A stretch of 9,907 bases of DNA, taken from positions 1 through 9,907 of the forward strand of contig CAADUD010000118.1 of assembly GCA_900752095.1 (NCBI GenBank), given 5' to 3'. The DNA comes from Clostridia bacterium (GTDB lineage: Bacteria > Bacillota > Clostridia > TANB77 > CAG-508). The notes beneath the pieces are model-generated. The model was not told where the DNA came from and did no database searches. It saw only the letters and a list, made by a program, of their open reading frames with translations. The position numbers were made by a program, and so were the translations under genes. Positions 1 through 5,392 of the stretch are shown here, piece by piece; the first letter of the stretch is position 1; each line of letters opens with the position of its first letter.

Positions 1-387
1 GGTGTATCGGAGAACAGAAACCGGGATGAATACTTTGAAGCATTAGGCAGAAAAGTAGAACAAGGTGGCTATACACCTTTTATTCCCCATAAATCAACAA
101 ATCATGGGGAAACAGAAGAAAGGGAATATGAGCATAATATAGAAATGCTCAAAAAAGCTTCTTTGGTAATTGCCTATCTAGGCGTTCCTTCCTTTGATGT
201 AGGAATGGAACTCCAAGTAGCCAATGATCATCAGGTTCCTATTGTTGGCTTTTATCCTACTGGCGTTGAGCCTAAGAAAATGATTCTCAAGCTTCCTATG
301 CTCAAACAGACCTTCGAGTATAGGAATGAGCTTACAGCTCTGCAATGGGTAACATGTTTTATGCTTGAGTATGCAAACTCCAAATAA
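1..387 (+). CDS. Nucleoside 2-deoxyribosyltransferase-like protein, 3' part only
   Basis: The frame is open from base 1, so the gene begins upstream of the window; 128 codons plus stop are visible. An internal ATG at 145 is not a credible start because conserved-looking protein precedes it (a DEYFEALGRKVEQGGYTPFIP stretch). The segment with YEHNIEML, then SLVIAYLG, then DVGMELQVA and VPIVGFY matches the C-terminal half of the nucleoside 2-deoxyribosyltransferase fold. In that fold a helix-borne Glu in a D-x-G-x-x-x-E-like context is the catalytic nucleophile; here it would be the Glu of GMEL. Members cleave or exchange the N-glycosidic bond of (deoxy)nucleosides or nucleotides; the substrate cannot be told here. 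GC is about 42%, against about 30% in the other genes, and Leu codons are mostly CTC/CTT rather than TTA, so recent acquisition is likely. It could also be a related Rossmann-like family of unknown function. The family call is moderate; the reading frame is secure. Confidence 0.7.
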   Translation, partial: GVSENRNRDEYFEALGRKVEQGGYTPFIPHKSTNHGETEEREYEHNIEMLKKASLVIAYLGVPSFDVGMELQVANDHQVPIVGFYPTGVEPKKMILKLPMLKQTFEYRNELTALQWVTCFMLEYANSK

Positions 388-415
388 TAAGAATACTTAA
401 TAAGGATTCTTATCT

Positions 416-449
416 AAAAGCCCTTATGCTTTTTAGCAGGGGCTTTTTT
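416..449 (+). terminator. Rho-independent terminator of the deoxyribosyltransferase-like gene
   Basis: AAAAGCCC (416-423) pairs with GGGCTTTT (440-447). Inside it TGCT (427-430) pairs with AGCA (435-438) around a TTTT loop, and the run of six T ends at 449. A smaller 7-bp stem (TAAGAAT 388-394 with ATTCTTA 406-412) lies directly before it. The terminator sits at the right edge of the GC-richer segment, so it probably arrived with that gene. Confidence 0.8.
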
Positions 450-452
450 ATA

Positions 453-563
453 CAGATTGCCTCAAAAGGAAAAATCAAATTTATCAATGTAGATATTTCA
501 AACGAAAAGCAAGTTGAAAAAATTAGTAAGTGTATAGAAAACAATACACAGGAGGAAAGGTAA
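453..563 (+). pseudogene. C-terminal remnant of a lost gene upstream of the Nudix gene
   Basis: Frame 3 reads a protein-like stretch (SKGKIKFINVDISNEKQVEK and onward, ending TQEER) that stops with TAA at 561-563. Base composition and codons match the AT-rich host genes, unlike the segment before 450. The stop codon is immediately followed by the ATG of the Nudix gene, the arrangement of translationally coupled operon genes, which suggests this was once the end of a real upstream gene. No normal start exists: the only upstream ATG in frame (426) lies inside the terminator hairpin of the previous gene. The beginning of the gene therefore seems to have been removed when the GC-richer segment arrived. 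The parent family is not recognisable from about 35 residues; the pattern of a short beta strand, an Asp, then an amphipathic helix would suit the C-terminus of a nucleotide-kinase-like protein, but that is a guess. Confidence 0.45.
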
Positions 564-1010
564 ATGAAGAAAAATAGAGCATCAGCAATAATTCCCTATG
601 AAGAAGGATTAATTGTTATTAAAAGAATAAAAGAAAATAATGAGTATAAAGAAGAATACTATACAATTCCCGGAGGCGGACAGGAAGAAGGAGAAACTAT
701 AGAAGAAGCAACTTTAAGGGAGATACGAGAAGAACTAGGAATAGACATAGAATTAACAGATAAATGTTATGAGATAGAAAGTCAAGGTAGAAGACAGTAC
801 TTTTTTGTTGCTAAATATAAATCAGGAAAAATTGGAACTGGTATTGGTGAAGAAATGACTAATATTAATTATGAAAAATATGGGGCATATATTCCTGAAA
901 TTATACCAATAGATGAAATAAAGAATATAAAATTATTACCAGAAGAAATTAAAAGTATAATAATATCCAATATTAATGAGATATTTAAAGATAATGAAAA
1001 AAACAATTGA
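564..1010 (+). CDS. Nudix hydrolase
   Basis: A 148-residue protein with a complete Nudix box at residues 38-60. The pattern G-x5-E-x7-R-E-U-x-E-E-x-G-U is met by Gly38, Glu44, Arg52, Glu53, Glu56, Glu57 and Gly59. The Glu residues of REIREE bind the metal that activates water for cleavage of a nucleoside diphosphate linked to another group. Preceding strands (ASAIIPYEEGLIVIKR, then YYTIPGG) fit the usual fold, and the length is typical of a single-domain cytosolic member. The start is fixed by AGGAGG at 550-555, eight bases before the ATG. The substrate (oxidised dNTP, nucleotide sugar, other) cannot be read from the sequence. The gene directly follows the stop codon of a broken gene, and no convincing promoter lies between the terminator at 416-449 and its start, so its present expression may depend on read-through. 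No strong terminator follows. Confidence 0.9.
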   Translation: MKKNRASAIIPYEEGLIVIKRIKENNEYKEEYYTIPGGGQEEGETIEEATLREIREELGIDIELTDKCYEIESQGRRQYFFVAKYKSGKIGTGIGEEMTNINYEKYGAYIPEIIPIDEIKNIKLLPEEIKSIIISNINEIFKDNEKNN

Positions 1011-1049
1011 GTTTTTTAGTAAAATCATATAAAATAGAAGCATAAAAAT

Positions 1050-1136
1050 GTAACGCAAAATAATTTATAATAAATAACGTTACTAAAAAAGTGATAATGT
1101 AAAGGAATCTATAAAAAAATAGATAAAAGCATTATC
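1050..1136 (+). promoter_or_regulatory. Structured leader upstream of the DUF2207 gene
   Basis: Two sets of inverted repeats fill this 155-nt gap. GTAACG (1050-1055) is mirrored by CGTTAC (1078-1083), flanking an AT block that holds a TATAAT at 1066-1071 without a good -35. Downstream, GATAATG (1093-1099) pairs with CATTATC (1130-1136) and encloses a second perfect stem, ATCTAT (1107-1112) with ATAGAT (1119-1124). An alternative stem, AGATAA (1121-1126) with TTATCT (1132-1137), would compete with both. No T run follows, so this is not a simple terminator. It is compatible with a folded 5' leader just before the ribosome binding site (AAGGGG, around 1153-1158). It matches no riboswitch class I know. 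Confidence 0.35.
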
Positions 1137-1165
1137 TAAAAAAGTAAAACAAAAGGGGAAAGTTT

Positions 1166-3160
1166 ATGAAAAAATCTTATTTCTTTAAAATATTATTCAT
1201 GTTTGCTATTTTTATAGGAATACTATGGATAGGAAACAGTGTGCAAGCAGGCAGTATCACCTTACGTGATTTGGATTTCCAAATCCAATTAAATGAAGAT
1301 GGGAGCATGGATGTAACAGAAAATTGGAATGCTAGAATTAATAATACCAATACTATGTTTAAAGACATTGAAATGGATTCTTCTAAATTTAAAGAAATTA
1401 CAGATGTAGAAGTTTACCGTGTAAATTCTGATAATACCAAAACAAAATTAACTCAAATAGACGAAGAAATGTACCATGTTACTAATAACTGCTATTATGG
1501 GCTTGTAACTAGTAATGGAGATTTTGAAATTGCTTGGGGAGTATCTGTTGATGGTACTGAATACAGAAAATATCAAATAAAATATACTGTAGTAGATGCC
1601 ATTAAAACTTATCAAGATTGTTCAGAGTTTTATTGGCAATTAGTAGGTAAGGAAAATGGTATTCCAGTAGATGAACTAACAGCAACTATTTATTTGCCAA
1701 AAGCAGTACAAAATAGAAACAACTTAAGAGCATGGGCACATGGACCATATAATGGAAATATTAATTTGGCATCTGATTGTGTAACACTTGATTTAGAATA
1801 CTTGGATCCAGAAACTATGGTAGAAGCAAGAATAGCAACAACAGAAAATTTATTTCCAGAAAATAAAACTATTTCTAGTAATCATTTAGCTACTATATTG
1901 GAAGAAGAACAAGCATGGGCAGACGAAGCAAATAGAGAAAGAGAAGAATATATAAAAGATCAAAAAAGACAGGAAAGTATAGAAACTATTTTAAGAGTAA
2001 TAAGTATTCTTGCAAGTATTGCTGTAGCTATATTTGCTATTATAAAATTAATCCTAAATTTAGTAAAAGTAGGAAAAGTGCAAAAAAAACAAGAACCATA
2101 TATTCAATATTTTAGAGAGATTCCAGATGAAACAGCTTCTAGTGGAGATGCAGCATTTTTATATTCTTTTAATAATGGAGGGCTTGCAAAATATATTTCC
2201 AAGGTATTATCTGCAACTATTTTACAATTATCTTTAAAAAGATATATTTCTTTTTCAGAAGATAAAACCAAAAAAGACCCAGATGTTCGAATAAATATAT
2301 TAGATTATAAAGAAGAAATGTTGCCACTAAAACAAGACGAACAAGTAGTATATGAACTATTAATAAAAGTGTCTAAAGAAAAAACTTTTACCATGAAAGA
2401 ATTTGAAAAATATGCGAAAAAACATAGCTCTACTTTTATGAAAATGATTGATCAAATGGGGAAACAAATAGAAGTAGAACAACAAAAATTAGGAAATTAT
2501 AGCAAAGGAACAATAGAAAAAGCATCAAAATATTCTAACTATGCTGTTTTGTATATTATATTAGGAATTTTTTTGGTGGGGATGATGCCGATTTCGGCAA
2601 TACTTCTTATATTAAATTGCATACCACATTTTATGATGAAGAAAAAATTATGTACCTTAACAGATAAAGGAATGGAAGAGGCGGCAAAATGGAAAGGACT
2701 TAAAAGATATATGGAAGACTTTTCTTTATTAGATGAAAAAGAAGTACCAGACCTAGTATTGTGGGAAAAATATTTAGTATATGCTACCGTCTTTGGTATT
2801 GCAGACAAAGTATTAAAGCAACTAAAAGTAAAATATCCAGAACTACAAGAAATAGATGGGTACCAGTATACTTATATGCCATTATTATATCACAGTGCTT
2901 TAAATACAGCTTTTTTGACGACATTAAATGCTTCTGTTAATAAAGTATATATGGGAGGATTAAGTGCCAATGCATCTTCTAGCTATAGTGGAGGAAATTA
3001 TTCGTCAGGAGGAGGTTTCGGTGGGGGCTTTTCCGGTGGCGGAGGCTTCGGCGGAGGCGGAGGCCGGAATGGGAGGAAGATAAGCTCAAAAATTAGAAAA
3101 AATAGCAAGGAGAGAAAAAACAATAAAAGTAAAAATAAAATTTTAAAAATTCACTTTTAA
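1166..3160 (+). CDS. DUF2207 family membrane protein, C-terminus probably frameshifted
   Basis: A 664-residue protein of the DUF2207 (predicted membrane protein) type; the molecular function of the family is unknown. Residues 1-28 are a signal peptide (MKKSYFFK, a hydrophobic core, cleavage after VQA). An extracytoplasmic beta-rich domain follows, with the family-like opening DLDFQIQLNEDGSMDVTENW, then a charged coiled stretch (about 245-272), a transmembrane segment near 274-298 and a soluble part. A second hydrophobic region near 458-490 (probably two segments), another soluble domain and a Gly-rich end (about 614-633) follow. Family members normally finish at or just after such a Gly-rich end. 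Here the frame runs on for 31 residues, 13 of them Lys or Arg, that read like translated A-rich intergenic DNA. In the neighbouring frame the Gly-rich stretch would end in MGGR and a stop at 3081-3083. The start has AAGGGGAAAGTTT directly before the ATG. It appears to be a stand-alone gene behind a structured leader. Confidence 0.85.
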   Translation: MKKSYFFKILFMFAIFIGILWIGNSVQAGSITLRDLDFQIQLNEDGSMDVTENWNARINNTNTMFKDIEMDSSKFKEITDVEVYRVNSDNTKTKLTQIDEEMYHVTNNCYYGLVTSNGDFEIAWGVSVDGTEYRKYQIKYTVVDAIKTYQDCSEFYWQLVGKENGIPVDELTATIYLPKAVQNRNNLRAWAHGPYNGNINLASDCVTLDLEYLDPETMVEARIATTENLFPENKTISSNHLATILEEEQAWADEANREREEYIKDQKRQESIETILRVISILASIAVAIFAIIKLILNLVKVGKVQKKQEPYIQYFREIPDETASSGDAAFLYSFNNGGLAKYISKVLSATILQLSLKRYISFSEDKTKKDPDVRINILDYKEEMLPLKQDEQVVYELLIKVSKEKTFTMKEFEKYAKKHSSTFMKMIDQMGKQIEVEQQKLGNYSKGTIEKASKYSNYAVLYIILGIFLVGMMPISAILLILNCIPHFMMKKKLCTLTDKGMEEAAKWKGLKRYMEDFSLLDEKEVPDLVLWEKYLVYATVFGIADKVLKQLKVKYPELQEIDGYQYTYMPLLYHSALNTAFLTTLNASVNKVYMGGLSANASSSYSGGNYSSGGGFGGGFSGGGGFGGGGGRNGRKISSKIRKNSKERKNNKSKNKILKIHF

Positions 3161-3202
3161 AATGAAAAATATTACAAATAAATTTAAAAAATAGTAAAAA
3201 GA

Positions 3203-3231
3203 TTGAAAGAAAAAAAGAGTTATGGTAAGAT
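3203..3231 (+). promoter_or_regulatory. Likely SigA-type promoter downstream of the DUF2207 gene
   Basis: TTGAAA (3203-3208) and TAAGAT (3226-3231) are separated by exactly 17 nt, with a TGG directly before the -10 (extended -10 form). The same design, TTGAAA, 17 nt, TGG, then TATAAT, occurs before the M23 gene at 4045-4073. Transcription would start near 3238 and cover the 13-codon ORF and possibly the prepilin gene. Confidence 0.5.
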
Positions 3232-3275
3232 AAATTATAATAAAACTATACTAAAAGTGAAAGAAGGAAAAGATA

Positions 3276-3317
3276 ATGAGCCAGCAAAAGCCTGAAATAG
3301 TAAGAGAGAAGATTTAA
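3276..3317 (+). CDS. Possible 13-residue leader peptide or gene remnant
   Basis: ATG at 3276 preceded by AAGGAAA (3264-3270) at a normal distance, reading MSQQKPEIVREKI and a stop. It lies about 40 nt after the predicted transcription start and about 70 nt before a strong hairpin, the layout of a leader peptide. It has no run of identical codons that would name a controlling amino acid. It may equally be the intact start of a gene whose body has decayed. No family is recognised. Confidence 0.25.
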   Translation: MSQQKPEIVREKI

Positions 3318-3385
3318 ACCAAGAACTAAAGAAAATTTAGTTTTATTTGTTGTACAAAAATTATATTTAATATATCAAAATAAAA

Positions 3386-3430
3386 AAGATGGATTATGCC
3401 TAAAAGTGCATGGTTCATCTTAATTTTGTG
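3386..3430 (+). terminator. Stable hairpin, terminator or attenuator-like
   Basis: AAGATGGATTATGC (3386-3399) pairs over all 14 positions with GCATGGTTCATCTT (3408-3421) if G-U pairs are allowed, with an 8-nt loop. It is followed by AATTTTG, a weak T run. The G-U pairs make the structure stronger in the plus-strand RNA than in its complement, which favours a role in plus-strand transcripts. Confidence 0.45.
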
Positions 3431-3582
3431 TAAAAAAGCAAAAGGAAAGAATAAGAAAAGCACAAAATAAAAATGAATTTTAGAAATAGTGGAAGAAAAA
3501 TAAAGAAGGGAAAAAAGTTTGAAAAATAATTACATTTTTTAAAACTAGAACTGTGCCTTAGAAAGGAAAAGGAAGAAGAAAT

Positions 3583-3804
3583 ATGAAAGATGTACAAGAA
3601 ATAAAAAAGAAAGAAAAGAACAAGGAAAATAGATTTAGTAGCAATCAACAAAAGAATGGTAAATTATTAAAACAAAACAATCAGGGAATTACTTTAATTG
3701 CCTTAGTAGTAACTATAGTAGGAATGCTTATCTTAGCAGGAATCACCATACAAACAACATTAGGAGATGGAAGCAAAAATAATCCATATGCCTTAGGCAT
3801 TTAA
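3583..3804 (+). CDS. Tiny prepilin-like protein, probably a truncated copy
   Basis: 73 residues. A basic, Lys/Asn/Gln-rich 35-residue leader ends in Gly35. It is followed by ITLIALVVTIVGMLILAGIT, the hydrophobic N-terminal helix of a type IV prepilin/pseudopilin-like family known in Clostridia, in which position 5 after the cleavage Gly is not Glu. Cleavage by a prepilin peptidase after Gly35 is inferred. After the helix only about 15 residues remain (a GDGS turn and NNPYALGI), whereas related proteins usually carry a globular domain of 100 or more residues. The leader is also long compared with the common 6-20 residues. The start is preceded by a purine-rich GGAAGAAGAA rather than a clean GGAGG. 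Nothing downstream restores a pilin domain in another frame. It may be a decayed or recombined pilin gene, or a very small membrane peptide. Confidence 0.55.
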   Translation: MKDVQEIKKKEKNKENRFSSNQQKNGKLLKQNNQGITLIALVVTIVGMLILAGITIQTTLGDGSKNNPYALGI

Positions 3805-3867
3805 CAAAGAATAATTGGCAAAGTCTGAAAATATGCATTACATTAAAGAAAATATAAGGGAAGATAA

Positions 3868-3905
3868 AAAATATGGTATGTAAATTTAACAGCATACCAT
3901 ATTTT
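3868..3905 (+). terminator. Inverted repeat downstream of the prepilin-like gene
   Basis: AAAATATGGTATG (3868-3880) and CATACCATATTTT (3893-3905) are perfect 13-bp complements around a 12-nt loop, ending in TTTT. It is AT-rich but fits a rho-independent terminator about 65 nt after the prepilin stop. From 3906 to the M23 promoter at 4045 I see only A-rich sequence. Confidence 0.5.
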
Positions 3906-4044
3906 GATAGAAACAATAGTACAAAAAACAGAGAAAACAAAAGAAAAATTAAGAAAAAACGAGAAAAAATAAACAAAATACAACTTCAGCAAATAACAAA
4001 TTTACATAATTGGTACAAAAATGACATTACGAGGTATAAGTTAT

Positions 4045-4073
4045 TTGAAATTGCGTACAATATATGGTATAAT
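4045..4073 (+). promoter_or_regulatory. Near-consensus SigA promoter of the M23 peptidase gene
   Basis: TTGAAA (4045-4050), a 17-nt spacer ending in TGG, and TATAAT (4068-4073) form an extended -10 promoter. Transcription should start close to 4080. This lies downstream of the ATG at 4021, so that ATG cannot be the start codon on a transcript from this promoter. Confidence 0.75.
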
Positions 4074-4101
4074 TAATATTGTCGTGCAACTAAAAAGGAG
4101 T

Positions 4102-5064
4102 GTGAAGTTTATTTTTAAAAAGCAAATTAAATACTATACAAAAGAAACCTTTAAATGGATAATTTTAGTAGCAATTGCTTTAGTTATTGTCATGACAGTT
4201 ATCTTTTTGAAATACAAATTAGCATATAGTGTAAGTATTTCGGGAGAACAATTAGGATATATAGAAAATAAAAAAGAATTAGAAACAAAAATAGAAGAAA
4301 TGAAAAAACAAGAAGGAACTAACAATATTGCATTTGTAGATATTGCAGCAGTTCCAGAATATACTTTTACTTTAGTAGATAAAGGCATGGAAATGAACCA
4401 AGAAGCTATTATTGCTAAAATAGAAGAACAAACAGAACTTACTTATAAATATTATGCAGTAACCTTAGATGGTGAGCAAAAATCAATTGTAAATACTTTA
4501 GAAGAAGCAGAACAATTGGTTGCAGAAATGAAAGAAGAATATGAAGATAGTGTTAAATTTACAATTGGAATTAATGAGTTATATACACAAGATATAGATG
4601 AATATGAAGCAGTGGATATCAAAGTTGCAGAAAAAGAAGTGTCAGAAGAATTACAAGAAATTGAAGATTCCTCTGTAAATGGTGTTTATTTAGCAATAAG
4701 ACCAGTTTCTGGCATTATAACTTCTCGTTTTGGTAATAGAGAAAGTATTCGTACTCATGCTCATACTGGACTAGATATTGCAGCACCTTATGGAACACCT
4801 ATTAAGGCAGCATGTGATGGTACAGTAGAATTTGCAGGATACCAGGGAAGCTATGGTAATTTAGTAATTATGAACTGTGGAAATGGTGTAAAAATCTATT
4901 ATGGTCATTCTAGTAAAATTTATGTAGAAGAAGGACAGAAAATAAAAGCAGGAGATACTATTGCAGCGGTTGGCTCAACAGGTAACTCAACAGGTAACCA
5001 TCTACACTTTGAAATAAGAGTAAACGGTACTAGAGTAAACCCACAAAATTATATTTATAATTAA
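4102..5064 (+). CDS. Membrane-anchored M23 (LytM-type) metallopeptidase
   Basis: From GTG at 4102 the protein has 320 residues: a short basic N-terminus, a transmembrane helix at about 19-36, and an extracellular alpha/beta region (about 40-195, charged, with coiled helices). The C-terminal M23 domain covers about 200-320. Zinc ligands His221 and Asp225 (HTGLD) and His302 (HLHFE) are present, as are the catalytic-type His269 (YGHS) and His300. It is therefore expected to be an active endopeptidase cutting peptide cross-links of peptidoglycan outside the membrane. The longest frame reaches an ATG at 4021, but that lies before the promoter. The only strong ribosome binding site (AAAAAGGAG, 4092-4100) points to GTG 4102, which is very close to it, or to ATT 4111 at a 10-nt distance. 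The next in-frame Met would fall inside the membrane helix. The gene is transcribed alone and ends at a strong terminator. The exact start is uncertain; the family is not. Confidence 0.9.
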   Translation: MKFIFKKQIKYYTKETFKWIILVAIALVIVMTVIFLKYKLAYSVSISGEQLGYIENKKELETKIEEMKKQEGTNNIAFVDIAAVPEYTFTLVDKGMEMNQEAIIAKIEEQTELTYKYYAVTLDGEQKSIVNTLEEAEQLVAEMKEEYEDSVKFTIGINELYTQDIDEYEAVDIKVAEKEVSEELQEIEDSSVNGVYLAIRPVSGIITSRFGNRESIRTHAHTGLDIAAPYGTPIKAACDGTVEFAGYQGSYGNLVIMNCGNGVKIYYGHSSKIYVEEGQKIKAGDTIAAVGSTGNSTGNHLHFEIRVNGTRVNPQNYIYN

Positions 5065-5068
5065 AATT

Positions 5069-5109
5069 AAAAAACAGCCAAGGGGGACGTTCCTTCTTGG
5101 CTGTTTTTT
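5069..5109 (+). terminator. Strong rho-independent terminator after the M23 gene
   Basis: AAAAAACAGCCAAG (5069-5082) is perfectly complementary to CTTGGCTGTTTTTT (5096-5109), 14 bp with a GC-rich upper part and a T run. It starts five bases after the stop codon. The A run on the left arm means it could also work on the minus strand. Confidence 0.92.
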
Positions 5110-5118
5110 ATACAATAA

Positions 5119-5151
5119 AAAAGTAGCCATTTTCTCTTTATGACTACTTTT
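5119..5151 (-). terminator. Hairpin, likely minus-strand terminator
   Basis: AAAAGTAGCCAT (5119-5130) pairs with ATGACTACTTTT (5140-5151) with one mismatch around a 9-nt loop. Read on the minus strand the stem runs into CTTTTTTATT, a good T run. It could catch transcripts coming leftward from htrA. Confidence 0.5.
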
Positions 5152-5181
5152 GAAAATAAAAGGGGATGTTTTTCTAATCTA

Positions 5182-5213
5182 TAGTCAATAACGGAGTAAC
5201 TAATTATTGACTA
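5182..5213. repeat. Perfect 10-bp inverted repeat in the convergent spacer
   Basis: TAGTCAATAA (5182-5191) is repeated inverted as TTATTGACTA (5204-5213) around CGGAGTAACTAA. There is no T run on either side, so it is not a terminator. It could be a protein binding site or a structured RNA element. No gene is visible around it. Confidence 0.5.
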
Positions 5214-5334
5214 CGTATATAATATACCAAGAAAATTTGTCCTTTTTGTGAACTAAAAGTGATAAATTAGAAAATAAAATATTAATCTACTATTTCTAAA
5301 ATTTTATAAGTAGTATATCTAATAAGTAATAAAA

Positions 5335-5379
5335 GAAACGTACCATTTTGGTTGAAAATCATCCAAAATGGAACGTCTC
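5335..5379 (-). terminator. 45-nt near-palindrome just after htrA
   Basis: The arms ACGTACCATTTTGG (5338-5351) and CCAAAATGGAACGT (5363-5376) match at 13 of 14 positions. TGA/TCA extend the stem inward to an AAA loop, and GA/TC extend it outward past one mismatch. It begins about 14 nt after the htrA stop on the minus strand and is followed there by TTTCTTTTATT. It is probably the first of two terminators for htrA, though the T run is interrupted. Confidence 0.5.
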
Positions 5380-5392
5380 TATTGGTGGAAAA

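Larger units (their letters stand above)
3161..3582 (+). other. 420-nt A-rich gene-poor stretch with promoter, short ORF and hairpin
   Basis: No gene of normal size is supported here. The stretch holds a plausible promoter (3203-3231), a 13-codon ORF with a ribosome binding site (3276-3317), a strong hairpin (3386-3421), then very A-rich sequence up to the small prepilin gene. Between 3304 and 3423 one frame reads a faintly protein-like peptide (NLVLFVVQKLYLIYQ, then a part overlapping the hairpin) without a start codon. This may be a decayed gene or chance in AT-rich DNA. Confidence 0.5.

Noticed and set aside
145..387. An 80-residue gene starting at ATG 145
   Set aside because: The same frame is open and protein-like back to base 1, so this is an internal Met of a gene that begins before the window.
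997..1017. Terminator at the end of the Nudix gene
   Set aside because: The stem is AAAAAAC/GTTTTTT with almost only A-T pairs overlapping the coding end; too weak to call.
3001..3067. G-rich GGA/GGC/GGT tract as a separate DNA repeat or quadruplex
   Set aside because: It is explained by the Gly-rich protein end typical of DUF2207 proteins; the GC rise follows from Gly codons.
3415..3976. Phe/Leu-rich minus-strand ORFs at 3415-3651 and 3743-3976
   Set aside because: They are complements of A-rich spacer and the prepilin ORF, giving Phe-rich translations without ribosome binding sites or family resemblance.
3873..4076. 67-residue Lys/Asn-rich ORF on the plus strand
   Set aside because: It starts inside the inverted repeat at 3868-3905, has no ribosome binding site, reads as A-rich spacer and runs over the M23 promoter.
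5207..5223. Promoter formed by TTGACT and TATAAT in the convergent spacer
   Set aside because: The spacing is only five bases, far below a usable 16-18.
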